A stretch of DNA of 64,000 bases from Bizionia argentinensis JUB59 (GTDB lineage: Bacteria > Bacteroidota > Bacteroidia > Flavobacteriales > Flavobacteriaceae), in assembly GCF_000224335.1 (NCBI RefSeq), contig NZ_AFXZ01000067.1, positions 62,001 through 126,000 on the forward strand, read 5' to 3'. A program made the translations under genes and the position numbers. How positions within the stretch are numbered: the stretch's first letter is position 1; every line of letters starts with the position of its first letter. The notes beneath the pieces were generated by a model. The model did not search any database, was not told the origin of the DNA, and saw only the letters and a list, made by a program, of their open reading frames with translations. This document shows, one piece after another, positions 53,434 through 62,154 of the stretch.

Positions 53434-54369
53434 TTAGAACGCGTAGCTCAATCCAAAAGTAGTATAAACTTGTAATTTATTATCTACGTTATCAAAACCT
53501 GGTTCAGGGTTTGTTCCTGCAGGATCCCATTGTTTAAAAGCATAATTAACAGCTTCTTGATTGTTGTCTCTTAAACCTAGCTCAAAACCTAGTCCAATAC
53601 CTTTCCATAACTTATAACTTACAGCGTTAATCCATGTCCAGTTAGATAAATTGGAGTCTTTATAGCTCATAAAAGCAGATAGGTTAGAATTTAAACCTAG
53701 TTTGCCAAAAGAGCGACTGTAATTAGCAACAACTTTAGCACCTAAAGATGAATCGAAAATAGCATCATTGTCAGCAAATACAAAGTTGTAGTTTAATGGA
53801 TGAACCACGACTACTAAATTAGAAATAGGCGTCCATGTTACACCTACACCAACATCTAAATATCCAGGATCATTAAAATTGTTAATTAATGTTGTACGAT
53901 ATTCTGCTAGGGTAGAAGCGGCCAAGTTTTTAGCAATTTTATAACCAAAAAGTGACGTGACGTTAAATACATCATTAGCTTCTCTAAAGCTATCGTCATC
54001 ACTTGGGTCGTCTTTATCATCAAACTTTACCCAACTTAAATTAATGTTTGCCGTGTTGTACCAGAAATATTTTTCGTTATCCAATTTTGCAAAAGGATTT
54101 ACAGTTACCGATATGTTTCCAGAAGCATTGTTGGGCGTTCCTTGTCCATACCAGTTGTTAAATTCTGAAAAGCTAGCACCAACAGTACCAAAAGCACCAA
54201 ATTTCCAACCCGGTAAATTATCAATTTGCTTTTGTAACGCATCTGCTTCAGATTGTAAAGCATTAGCTGCAGCTTGTTTTTTTGCCTTCTGTTCTTTTAA
54301 TTCTTCTTTCGTTTGAGAAAATGAGGCTGTTGCAACCAACATCAAGCTCATGATAAAAATTTTTTTCAT
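53434..54369 (-). CDS. DUF3078 family outer-membrane protein
   Basis: A 311-residue protein with signal peptide MKKIFIMSLMLVATASFS, a short coiled-coil (TKEELKEQKAKKQAAANAL), and a beta-rich body starting GWKFGAFGTVGASFSEFNNW. It ends in YTTFGLSYAF, a terminal aromatic strand typical of outer-membrane barrels. DUF3078 proteins of this phylum are often found close to the SUF operon. Function is unknown. It is downstream of DUF2480 on the same strand with a 43-nt gap. Confidence 0.82.
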   Translation of the reverse strand: MKKIFIMSLMLVATASFSQTKEELKEQKAKKQAAANALQSEADALQKQIDNLPGWKFGAFGTVGASFSEFNNWYGQGTPNNASGNISVTVNPFAKLDNEKYFWYNTANINLSWVKFDDKDDPSDDDSFREANDVFNVTSLFGYKIAKNLAASTLAEYRTTLINNFNDPGYLDVGVGVTWTPISNLVVVVHPLNYNFVFADNDAIFDSSLGAKVVANYSRSFGKLGLNSNLSAFMSYKDSNLSNWTWINAVSYKLWKGIGLGFELGLRDNNQEAVNYAFKQWDPAGTNPEPGFDNVDNKLQVYTTFGLSYAF

Positions 54370-54412
54370 AAGGGTAAAGGATTAAATATGGTTTAATATT
54401 ACTGCAAAAATA

Positions 54413-54919
54413 CTATTTTCTTTTAAATAAAGGTACGCTGGAGCAGGCTTCCCCAAACATAATTGATTTTGCCACTGTTTTTAATTTTGTAGTAATCAAC
54501 AAATAAGCATTTACAGGAACCGGTTTTTTAGCGCAACCTTTTACAATAACAGGCTTATCTTGAAACTCTGAAACATCTATATTGGAAATGATATCTTGAT
54601 ATAAAGCTGTCTCTAACATATCTAAATCACCTAAAATGGTTCTTTTTGCTATGGATTCCAATGAAATGGTCATTAGCATATAAGCCCAAGCAGGTACAAT
54701 GGCATCCGTTGAACAGTGTAAAGCTACATAAGCATCTTGGTATTGATTCCAGTCGTGATTTTTTACATATTCCCTAAAGTCCTTTTCGCGCAGTACAATG
54801 CCTTCAAGCAACCAATCTTTAATATCGATTTGTAAGCGTGTGCCTTTTGGGTAATAATCTTCTAAATCGAAGGTTACCAGTTTACTGCTGGCAACTCTAT
54901 TGATTATTTCATTTTCCAT
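54413..54919 (-). CDS. DUF2480 family protein
   Basis: A 168-residue cytoplasmic protein with the DUF2480 pattern: INRVASSKLVTFDLEDYYP, KNHDWNQYQDAYVALHCSTD, IVPAWAYMLMTISL, and KGCAKKPVPVNAYLLITTKL. Conserved His and Cys residues (HCSTD, KGC) could bind metal, but this is untested. In flavobacterial genomes it commonly sits beside SUF genes, as here. It is 18 nt after the ABC transporter gene. Function unknown. Confidence 0.85.
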   Translation of the reverse strand: MENEIINRVASSKLVTFDLEDYYPKGTRLQIDIKDWLLEGIVLREKDFREYVKNHDWNQYQDAYVALHCSTDAIVPAWAYMLMTISLESIAKRTILGDLDMLETALYQDIISNIDVSEFQDKPVIVKGCAKKPVPVNAYLLITTKLKTVAKSIMFGEACSSVPLFKRK

Positions 54920-54937
54920 AATACAAAATTAAGTTAT

Positions 54938-56773
54938 TTATTGATATCCTTCAGCTTGCAACTGGAAGAGTTGAGCATATAACGCTTTATTAGCCATTAA
55001 TGTTTCGTGTGTTCCAATTTCCAATACGCTGCCTTCTTCTAAAACTAATATACGATCTGCTTGTCTTACGGTGCTGAATCTGTGTGAAATGATAATGCTT
55101 GTTTTGCCTTGAGTTAAACCAATAAAGCGTTTAAAAACATCGCTTTCTGCTTTCGCATCTAACGCAGATGTCGGTTCATCTAAAATCATTACCTCGGCAT
55201 CTTTCATATATGCTCTGGCTAAAGCTACTTTTTGCCACTGTCCACCCGAAAGCTCTTGTCCTCTATAAAAACGCTTACCAAGTTGTTGATCATATCCTTT
55301 TTTAAAATCAGAAATTACATCTTTTGCTAAACTCAATTCGGCAGCATTCTCAATTTTTTCTTGATTATGCAATTCATCGATATTACCAATAGCAATATTT
55401 TCACGTACTGTAAATTCATAACGGAAAAAATCTTGAAATATAACGCCGAAAAATTTCTGATAATCTGTTTGTTTAAAACGATTAATATTGACGCCATCTA
55501 AAAGTATTTCACCTGAAGTAGGTTCATAAAATCGCAATAGTAATTTGGTGAGTGTGGTTTTTCCCGCGCCATTTTGACCTACAAAAGCCATTTTTTCACC
55601 AGCAGAAATTTTAAAGCTAACACCTTTTAGTATTTCTTTATCAGAGTCTGGATAGGAGAAATGAACGTTTCTGAATTCAAAACCAGTCTGAATTTTATCT
55701 GGTAAAAGTTGATCTTCATCATGTTTAGGAACGATAGAAAGATCAATAAATTCGAAGTAATCTTTTAAATAAAGTGAGCTTTCAGTAATTCTAGTAAACT
55801 TGGAAAAAAAGTCTTGAAGATTTCGTGTTAATCTGTTAAAAGATCCTGATAAAAATGTTAATTCACCAAGCGTAATGACACCAGAAACAACCCGATAAAT
55901 AATAAAAATATAAGCACCATAATAACTTAAAGTTCCTAATACATTGAATAAAAAGCCCAGAGAGGAACGTTTTACAGCGAGTTTCTTGTTTAATTGATAA
56001 TACTCTTCTGATAAGTTTTTAAAACGGTCGACAATAAAATCTGTCAGTCCAAAAAGTTTAATCTCTTTGGCAGTTTGATTGTTCGCGCCTATAAATCGTA
56101 AATAATCGAGTTCGCGTCTTTCTGCCGTCCAGCCCCTAGCTAAAGAATATTGCTGCTGGCTAAACCAAATTTCATTTATAAAAGAGGGTATGATGCTTAA
56201 CACCAAAAGAATAATTAAATACGGCTCGAAATAAATTAATCCAGCAACAAGCGTTGCAATGGAAATTAAACTTTGAACTTCGCCCAAGGCGTTTGATATT
56301 AATCCAACACGTCCAGAGGTTTGAGTTCGTGCGCGTTCAAGCTTGTCATAAAATTCGGAATCTTCTAAAAGACTAATATCTATCTGATTGGTCTTTTTAA
56401 TAATTGTTACAGAAGAATCAATAGAGTAGGCATCACCCAGCAAACTATCGGTTAGTGAAATAGCGCGACTAACCAAATCCGATAAAACTACCAAAACAAA
56501 CTCTATAGCAACATAGGTCCAAAGTCTGGTAAAATCTGTTACTTCAGCGCCAGCCTGTAAAATTATTTCATCAATAATTATTTTACCAACCCACAAAATT
56601 ATCACTGGCAAAACAGCGCCTATTAATCTGCAAAAAGCCGATATAATAAAGCGTTTCTTATTTGTTTTCCAAATTTCCTTGAAAAATCGTGGAATATAAA
56701 TTAAAGCACTAAAAGATTTTCTTAAACTTGTTTTCTCTTTGTCTTTTAAGGATTTAAGTCTGGATTTTGCCAT
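54938..56773 (-). CDS. ABC transporter, fused permease and ATPase
   Basis: A 611-residue half-size exporter: six membrane helices (about residues 40-310) followed by an ATPase domain. Walker A is GQNGAGKTT, the Q-loop region VIFQDFFRYEF, the signature ELSGGQWQKVALARAYM and Walker B VMILDEPTSALD. It would function as a homodimer or pair with a partner not seen here. The N-terminal MAKSRLKSLKDKEKTSLRK is basic. The substrate is unknown; position beside the SUF genes is suggestive only. Confidence 0.9.
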   Translation of the reverse strand: MAKSRLKSLKDKEKTSLRKSFSALIYIPRFFKEIWKTNKKRFIISAFCRLIGAVLPVIILWVGKIIIDEIILQAGAEVTDFTRLWTYVAIEFVLVVLSDLVSRAISLTDSLLGDAYSIDSSVTIIKKTNQIDISLLEDSEFYDKLERARTQTSGRVGLISNALGEVQSLISIATLVAGLIYFEPYLIILLVLSIIPSFINEIWFSQQQYSLARGWTAERRELDYLRFIGANNQTAKEIKLFGLTDFIVDRFKNLSEEYYQLNKKLAVKRSSLGFLFNVLGTLSYYGAYIFIIYRVVSGVITLGELTFLSGSFNRLTRNLQDFFSKFTRITESSLYLKDYFEFIDLSIVPKHDEDQLLPDKIQTGFEFRNVHFSYPDSDKEILKGVSFKISAGEKMAFVGQNGAGKTTLTKLLLRFYEPTSGEILLDGVNINRFKQTDYQKFFGVIFQDFFRYEFTVRENIAIGNIDELHNQEKIENAAELSLAKDVISDFKKGYDQQLGKRFYRGQELSGGQWQKVALARAYMKDAEVMILDEPTSALDAKAESDVFKRFIGLTQGKTSIIISHRFSTVRQADRILVLEEGSVLEIGTHETLMANKALYAQLFQLQAEGYQ

Positions 56774-56792
56774 GGTTTAGCTTCCGTTTCAA

Positions 56793-56838
56793 AGTTTAGA
56801 GTTCAATTTATAACTGGACGTTATCTATTGAACTCTAA
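56793..56838. repeat. AACTCT-type intergenic repeat with 12-bp inverted repeat (copy 2)
   Basis: TTAGAGTTCAAT (56796-56807) and ATTGAACTCTAA (56827-56838) are perfect inverted repeats with a 19-nt loop, between sufT and the ABC transporter gene. AAGTTTAGAGTT at the left end (56793-56804) matches the complement of the AACTCTAAACTT end of copy 1 near 3986-3997. Confidence 0.55.
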
Positions 56839-56853
56839 TTATTGTCAACTAAA

Positions 56854-57177
56854 TTATAGCATTCCACACTCTAACATTGCTTCTTCGCTCATTAATTCTT
56901 GTGTCCAAGGCGGATCGAAAGTCATTTCAACTTCAACAGATTTTACGCTGTCTATGGATTTTACTTTTTCTTCAACCTCTAAAGGTAAGGATTCTGCTAC
57001 TGGGCAATTAGGAGTTGTTAAGGTCATTAGGATTTTTACATCGTAATCTTCATTCACAAAAACGTCGTAAATTAAACCAAGCTCGTAAATATCCACAGGA
57101 ATTTCTGGATCGAATATGGTTTTTATAACACGAACAATCTCTTCGCCTAATGCTGCTGTATCTATTGTTTCACTCAT
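56854..57177 (-). CDS. sufT: SufT/MIP18-like Fe-S assembly protein (DUF59)
   Basis: A 107-residue DUF59 protein: IKTIFDPEIPVDIYELGLIY at about residues 18-37 contains the conserved DPE motif, and TLTTPNCPVAESLP carries the conserved cysteine. The C-terminal VEMTFDPPWTQELMSEEA is typical of the SUF-associated form. Such proteins help mature or transfer iron-sulfur clusters. It follows sufE on the same strand with a 75-nt gap and is the last SUF gene seen. Confidence 0.9.
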   Translation of the reverse strand: MSETIDTAALGEEIVRVIKTIFDPEIPVDIYELGLIYDVFVNEDYDVKILMTLTTPNCPVAESLPLEVEEKVKSIDSVKSVEVEMTFDPPWTQELMSEEAMLECGML

Positions 57178-57252
57178 TTTCTTGTCGTTTTATGTTCAGT
57201 TGTTTTTTGTTTAGTCGTTTTTATTTGGTAAACCTCACGCTAAACAACGAAA

Positions 57253-57675
57253 CTAATTAAGTTGTGTTTGGTACGCAATGGCGTACATTTTAATTTGTTT
57301 AATCATGCTTACTAAACCATTAGCCCGTGTTGGCGATAAATGATCTTTTAATCCAATTTCATCAATGAAATCCGTTTTCGCGCTAATAATATTTTTGGGT
57401 TCTTGATTTGAAAACGAACGAATTAATATAGCAATAATACCTTTGGTAATAATAGCATCACTATCCGCAGTAAAAATAATCTTGTTATCCACTAAGTCAG
57501 CGTGAACCCAAACCTTACTTTGGCAACCTTTAATTAGGTTGTTGTCGGTTTTATATTGGGCGTCAATTAAGGGTAGTGATTTCCCTAAATCAATCATATA
57601 TTGATACCGTTCTTGCCAGTCGTCAAACATGGAGAATTCGTCTATAATTTCGTTTTGGATTTCTTCAATTTGCAT
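57253..57675 (-). CDS. sufE: SufE, cysteine desulfurase sulfur acceptor
   Basis: SufE accepts persulfide sulfur from SufS. The protein is 140 residues from the start MQIEEIQNEIID; the catalytic cysteine is Cys51 in LIKGCQSKVWV, the same number as in E. coli. An in-frame ATG at 57693 overlaps the TATTTTTG promoter box (57691-57698), so the later start is chosen. It lies downstream of sufS and the META lipoprotein, so its own promoter may allow separate expression. Confidence 0.96.
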   Translation of the reverse strand: MQIEEIQNEIIDEFSMFDDWQERYQYMIDLGKSLPLIDAQYKTDNNLIKGCQSKVWVHADLVDNKIIFTADSDAIITKGIIAILIRSFSNQEPKNIISAKTDFIDEIGLKDHLSPTRANGLVSMIKQIKMYAIAYQTQLN

Positions 57676-57690
57676 AGGAATAATTTTATA

Positions 57691-57698
57691 CAAAAATA
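57691..57698 (-). promoter_or_regulatory. -7 box for sufE
   Basis: Minus-strand TATTTTTG matches TAnnTTTG, 15 nt before the sufE ATG at 57675. It suggests an internal promoter in the SUF gene cluster giving a short-leader sufE-sufT transcript. Confidence 0.45.
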
Positions 57699-57725
57699 CA
57701 ATAAGTAACGCAGCTATTCAATTAT

Positions 57726-58523
57726 TTATAGCTTTTCAGTTGGTGCCATTAATTCTAAAATAAGGGCTTCAATGGCCTTTGGTGGATTTCCAGCATCAAA
57801 TGAAGGTGTTGTATAAGTTAGTCCATTTTTAGTTACTTTTAAAGCGGCAATACGCGCGCCATCATATTGATGTGCTGTAGATGGCGGCTCTAATGTTGTT
57901 AACGCTTTTAAATCTAAAGCTTCTAGTTTTTTATCAAGCGAAGCCAATTCAGTATTGGATAAGTCTATTGTTTGTGTTTTAATATTTCTATCCTTTTGAA
58001 ATGATAATTTATTGTTTTCATAAGTTATCATCATAAATGATCCACGAGAAATTTCAGAGTATTCTACATGATAACCGTTTTGGGTATCGGTTGCTTTGGC
58101 ACTTGTCATATCTGATTTCTCCAATGTTAAAATAGTAAAGTGTGCTTCATCATAAAAGTGAATTTTATCATCAGTAATGGAATAATTTTTCGTGTCCTGC
58201 AAAGCTTTTAAAACATGTTGCTCTAAAGTGTTAGATTCTGGATGACACATTTTACGTGTTGTTGCTAAGGGGCCAAATTCTAATTTTGAATCTCCGGAGG
58301 CGTAATTTCCATTAAATAAATTACAGCCAGTGCTTCCTGAAATGGTGTTTTTTTCTTTGTCAAACGTAATTGTAACAGCTTCAGAAAGAGATGAATTAAC
58401 ACCAACGGCAGTAATAATATAATCGCCTAATAAGGGCTTTTGTTTATTCATAGCTGCAGCGTCTCTGGCATTTCCGCATGAAAGCATATAAAGACTGATA
58501 AAAATTAAACCGATGTATTTCAT
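57726..58523 (-). CDS. META-domain lipoprotein inside the SUF cluster
   Basis: A 265-residue lipoprotein from the start MKYIGLIFISLYMLSCG; upstream ATGs lack a good signal. The META (HslJ-like) domain spans about residues 30-125: ITFDKEKNTISGSTGCNLFN and KLEFGPLATTRKMCHPES hold its conserved GxTGCN and TKMAC-like motifs. The C-terminal half (about 140-265: RGSFMMITYENNKLSFQKD and LKVTKNGLTYTTPSFDAGNP) is an unassigned domain. It sits between sufS and sufE. Function is unknown; META proteins are often stress-linked. Confidence 0.8.
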   Translation of the reverse strand: MKYIGLIFISLYMLSCGNARDAAAMNKQKPLLGDYIITAVGVNSSLSEAVTITFDKEKNTISGSTGCNLFNGNYASGDSKLEFGPLATTRKMCHPESNTLEQHVLKALQDTKNYSITDDKIHFYDEAHFTILTLEKSDMTSAKATDTQNGYHVEYSEISRGSFMMITYENNKLSFQKDRNIKTQTIDLSNTELASLDKKLEALDLKALTTLEPPSTAHQYDGARIAALKVTKNGLTYTTPSFDAGNPPKAIEALILELMAPTEKL

Positions 58524-58610
58524 AATCATTGTTTTTAAGTCTCTTTGCAAAAAGAAAGCCAAACTGTTTTAAGCTAATCTTCCCACACTAAATATAAGAT
58601 AAACCTAATG

Positions 58611-59825
58611 TTAAGCTAACATCCTTTGTGCTGTTTTAACCCCTGAAACCAAGGCGTCCACTTCTGCTTTGGTATTGTAAAATGCAAAAGAGGCTCTAAC
58701 GGTTCCTGGAATATTAAAGAAACTCATAATTGGCTGTGCACAATGATGTCCAGTACGGACAGCAATGCCCATTTTATCTAAAAGCGTTCCAATATCATAG
58801 GGATGAATGCCTTCTAAATTAAACGAAATAACCGATGTTTTATTTTTGGCAGTTCCAAAAATTTTCAAGTTTTCAATTTTCAGTAATTCAGCCGTTGCAT
58901 ATTCTAGAAGTTCATGTTCGTACTTATCAATAGCTTCAAATCCAATGGTATTCATATAATCAATGGCAGCTCCAAAAGCAATTCCTCCACAGATATTTGG
59001 TGTTCCTGCTTCAAATTTATGAGGTAAACCAGCGTAGGTTGTTTTTTCAAAACTCACTTCAGCAATCATTTCGCCACCACCTTGATATGGCGGTAATTTA
59101 TTAAGCCACTCTTCTTTCCCATAAAGCATGCCAACGCCAGTTGGGCCACACATTTTATGAGCTGAAACTACATAAAAGTCTACATCCAACGCTTGCATAT
59201 CTGCTTTTATATGCGGACAGGCCTGCGCGCCATCCACTAAAACAGCAGCGCCAACCTGATGCGCCTTGGTTATTATTTCTTCAATTGGATTAATGGTTCC
59301 AAGTGCATTGGAAATATGATTTACAAAAACCAACTTGGTTTTTTCTGAAAGCAATTGATTGTAATCTGCCATAATCAATTCGCCATCAGTATTCATGGGA
59401 ATCACTTTTAATGTAGCACCAGTTTTTTCACAAAGCATTTGCCAAGGCACAATATTACTATGGTGCTCCAAGGCTGAAACTAAAACTTCATCTCCTTTTG
59501 TTAATATGGAGGCGAAACCATGGGCAACTAAATTTATGCCATGAGTGGTGCCAGCTGTCAGAATAATTTCATGAGCTTCTTTGGCATTAAAATGTTTTTG
59601 AACGGTTAGTCTGGCTGCTTCGTATTTATCCGTAGCTTCTTGACTTAAGGTGTGCACGCCGCGGTGAATATTAGCATTGTAATGCGTGTAATAATCTACA
59701 ATAGCATCAATAACCTGTTGTGGGGTTTGTGATGTAGCTGCATTATCCAAATAAATTAACGCTTTGCCGTTAACTTCTCTTTGAAGAATGGGGAAATCTT
59801 TTCTTATTTTTTCTACGTTAAACAT
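58611..59825 (-). CDS. sufS: Cysteine desulfurase SufS
   Basis: A PLP enzyme supplying sulfur for iron-sulfur clusters. The 404-residue protein has Lys224 in VSAHKMCGPTG (PLP Schiff base) and Cys362 in RTGHHCAQPI (persulfide carrier). The N-terminal LIYLDNAATSQTP and HRGVHTLSQEAT are characteristic of class II desulfurases. It is downstream of sufD, separated by 137 nt that contain the dispersed element copy B. SufE downstream is its sulfur acceptor. Confidence 0.97.
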   Translation of the reverse strand: MFNVEKIRKDFPILQREVNGKALIYLDNAATSQTPQQVIDAIVDYYTHYNANIHRGVHTLSQEATDKYEAARLTVQKHFNAKEAHEIILTAGTTHGINLVAHGFASILTKGDEVLVSALEHHSNIVPWQMLCEKTGATLKVIPMNTDGELIMADYNQLLSEKTKLVFVNHISNALGTINPIEEIITKAHQVGAAVLVDGAQACPHIKADMQALDVDFYVVSAHKMCGPTGVGMLYGKEEWLNKLPPYQGGGEMIAEVSFEKTTYAGLPHKFEAGTPNICGGIAFGAAIDYMNTIGFEAIDKYEHELLEYATAELLKIENLKIFGTAKNKTSVISFNLEGIHPYDIGTLLDKMGIAVRTGHHCAQPIMSFFNIPGTVRASFAFYNTKAEVDALVSGVKTAQRMLA

Positions 59826-59840
59826 AATTTTGTTTTAAAA

Positions 59841-59912
59841 TAGCCCCGATAGTAGTGCTTTCCTTTTTGCTTTTTTAGCAATCAGGTAAAAACGAATAGC
59901 GGGAAATAGCTA
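59841..59912 (+). repeat. Dispersed structured intergenic element, copy B
   Basis: On the plus strand the block reads TAGCCCCGATAGTAGTGCTT, then a T-rich arm (CCTTTTTGCTTTTTT), an A-rich arm (GGTAAAAACG), then AATAGCGGGAAATAGCTAC. It shares order and motifs with copy A (33471-33535, minus strand). TAGCC and CCG near the left end can pair with CGGG and AGCTA near the right end. It lies antisense between sufD and sufS. Confidence 0.6.
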
Positions 59913-59938
59913 CAAAAAGAATAGTTTATTTCCCGCTA
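59897..59938. repeat. 12-bp inverted repeat at the end of element copy B
   Basis: TAGCGGGAAATA (59897-59908) and TATTTCCCGCTA (59927-59938) are a perfect inverted repeat with an 18-nt loop. The left arm is also the right end of the dispersed element, so two mutually exclusive foldings are possible. On the minus strand it is followed after 4 nt by a five-T run, so it may weakly attenuate suf transcription after sufD. Confidence 0.55.
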
Positions 59939-59962
59939 AATGTAATTATATTTATATTTTAA

Positions 59963-61276
59963 CTACAGATCGAAACCAATATTTACACCCAATTTATTAG
60001 CTATAATTTTGGTGATACGTTCCTTAATTTCAGGAATTTTAACCGAACTCAATACGTTATTACTAAAGGCAAACATAAGTAACGCTTTGGCTTCTTTTTC
60101 AGGAATACCACGGGAACGCATGTAAAACATAGCGCTTTCGTCTAGTTGGCCAATAGTACAACCATGAGTACATTTCACGTCGTCTGCAAAAATTTCTAAT
60201 TGCGGTTTGGTATTAATACTCGCTTTATCACTTAATAAAATGTTATTGTTAGCTTGAAATGCGTTAGTTTTTTGCGCTTCTTTGCTTACGAGCACTTTAC
60301 CATTGAAAACACCTGAAGAACTATCAGCATAAATGCCTTTGTAGTCTTGGTGACTTTCGCAATTTGGCTCAATATGATGCACCAATGTGTTATGATCTAC
60401 ATGTTGCTTTTTACCAATAATTGTTACACCTTTTAAAGTAGAATCAATACGTTCGCCATTTTGAAAGAAACTCAAATTGTTACGAGTTAATTTTCCACCA
60501 AAAGAGAATGTGTGAACAGAACTATGACTTTCGCGCTTCTGATTCACAAACGTGTTGTCAATTAAAGAGGCGTTTTCGTTATCATTCTGAATTTTATAAT
60601 AATCTACAATTGCTCGCTTGTTTGAATATATTTCGGTGACACTGTTGGTTAAAACGGGATTGTCCGTTAAACTTTGGTGACGCTCGATAATTTGTACATG
60701 CGAATTTTCATCCACCACAATTAAATTTCGTGGTTGTAACATTAAAGCCGATTCGTTTCCAGTTGCAAAATGAATAATTTGAATTGGTTTAGCAACCAGT
60801 TTGTTTTTCGGAATATGAATATAAGCACCTTCTTGCGAAAACGCCGTATTCAAGGATGTGATACTATCTTTACCAGCAATTTTATTGAAATAATTTTCAA
60901 TAATTAAACGGTATTTTGGTTTGTTTAATGCTGATGACATTAAGCATACATCAATTCCTTCGTGTGTTGTTTCAGATAAATACGATGAGTATTTTCCGTC
61001 AACAAAAACAATTTTATAGGTGTCGATATCGTGGATAAAATATTTTTTTACCGCTTGGTAATCGATGTGATTTTCTTGCTTTGGAAATACGCTATAATCG
61101 TGTTTTAAAACACTTTTTAAAGAGGTATATTTCCAGTCTTCATTTTTTTTACCCGGGAAACCATCGGCTTCAAAGGTTTTCATCGCTTCACTTCTAATAT
61201 CGTGTACTGGCGAATCGACATCAATACGATCTTCGAAAGCCATAAATGAGGTTACTAATTTATCTTTTAATTCCAT
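59963..61276 (-). CDS. sufD: SUF Fe-S cluster assembly protein SufD
   Basis: SufD pairs with SufB and SufC in the cluster scaffold. The 437-residue protein shows the SufD pattern: an N-terminal helical region (FPGKKNEDWKYTSLKSVLKH), a right-handed beta-helix core (VQIIERHQSLTDNPVLTNSV, HNTLVHHIEPNCESHQDYKG) and the C-terminal LEIFADDVKCTHGCTIGQLD. The conserved GCTIG histidine region is present. It lies after sufC with a 121-nt gap. No catalytic residue is missing that I can identify. Confidence 0.96.
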   Translation of the reverse strand: MELKDKLVTSFMAFEDRIDVDSPVHDIRSEAMKTFEADGFPGKKNEDWKYTSLKSVLKHDYSVFPKQENHIDYQAVKKYFIHDIDTYKIVFVDGKYSSYLSETTHEGIDVCLMSSALNKPKYRLIIENYFNKIAGKDSITSLNTAFSQEGAYIHIPKNKLVAKPIQIIHFATGNESALMLQPRNLIVVDENSHVQIIERHQSLTDNPVLTNSVTEIYSNKRAIVDYYKIQNDNENASLIDNTFVNQKRESHSSVHTFSFGGKLTRNNLSFFQNGERIDSTLKGVTIIGKKQHVDHNTLVHHIEPNCESHQDYKGIYADSSSGVFNGKVLVSKEAQKTNAFQANNNILLSDKASINTKPQLEIFADDVKCTHGCTIGQLDESAMFYMRSRGIPEKEAKALLMFAFSNNVLSSVKIPEIKERITKIIANKLGVNIGFDL

Positions 61277-61397
61277 GTTTTTAAGTTTTCAGTCTCACTT
61301 TTCAGTAAAATAAAAAATAGACTGTTTGCCATTTTTGAAAATTTTGAATATTCCGGATTCAGCTTATCTATTGCCAAGCTTTACAGAAAGCAAACTT

Positions 61398-62153
61398 TTA
61401 CGCGTTTGCTTCTTCTTCTTTAATCCAGTCGTAACCTTTTTCTTCAAGCTCGTATGCAAGTTCTTTGGTTCCCGTTTTTACAATACGACCATTATGAATT
61501 ACATGAACAAAATCTGGAACAATATGATCTAATAAACGTTGGTAGTGTGTAATAACAATTACTGCATTGTCCTTGCTTTTAAATTTGTTGACACCATCGG
61601 CAACAATTCGTAACGCATCAATATCCAAACCTGAATCGGTTTCATCTAAAATAGCCAATTTAGGTTCTAACATAGCCATTTGGAAAATTTCATTACGTTT
61701 TTTCTCACCACCTGAAAAACCTTCGTTTAAAGAACGTGATAAAAACTTTCTGTCGATTGCTAACATTTCCGATTTTTCACGAATCATTTTTAGCATCTCT
61801 TTTGCCGGCATATTGTCAAGACCTTTTGCTTTACGTGTCTCGTTAATGGCTGTTTTGATGAAATTGGTTACAGAAACGCCTGGAATTTCAATAGGGTATT
61901 GAAAGGATAAGAAAATACCTTTATGTGCACGTTCTTCAGCGTCCATTTCATCCAGGATATCGCCTCCGAATGAAATAGAACCTTCAGTTACTTCATATTC
62001 TTCTTTTCCAGCAATTACAGAAGCTAGCGTACTTTTTCCAGAGCCGTTAGGCCCCATAATAGCGTGAACTTCACCTGGTTTTACTTCTAAATTGATGCCT
62101 TTTAAAATGGCTTTGTCGTTAACACTTGCGTGTAAGTTGCTTATTTTTAACAT
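61398..62153 (-). CDS. sufC: SUF Fe-S assembly ATPase SufC
   Basis: A 251-residue ABC-type ATPase that energises the SufBC2D scaffold. Walker A is GPNGSGKST, the signature region GFSGGEKKRNEIFQMAMLEP, Walker B LAILDETDSGLDID and the switch histidine in VITHYQRLLDHI. There is no membrane domain, consistent with the soluble scaffold. It is immediately downstream of the NlpE-like lipoprotein gene (1-nt gap) and upstream of sufD. Confidence 0.98.
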   Translation of the reverse strand: MLKISNLHASVNDKAILKGINLEVKPGEVHAIMGPNGSGKSTLASVIAGKEEYEVTEGSISFGGDILDEMDAEERAHKGIFLSFQYPIEIPGVSVTNFIKTAINETRKAKGLDNMPAKEMLKMIREKSEMLAIDRKFLSRSLNEGFSGGEKKRNEIFQMAMLEPKLAILDETDSGLDIDALRIVADGVNKFKSKDNAVIVITHYQRLLDHIVPDFVHVIHNGRIVKTGTKELAYELEEKGYDWIKEEEANA

Positions 62154-62154
62154 G

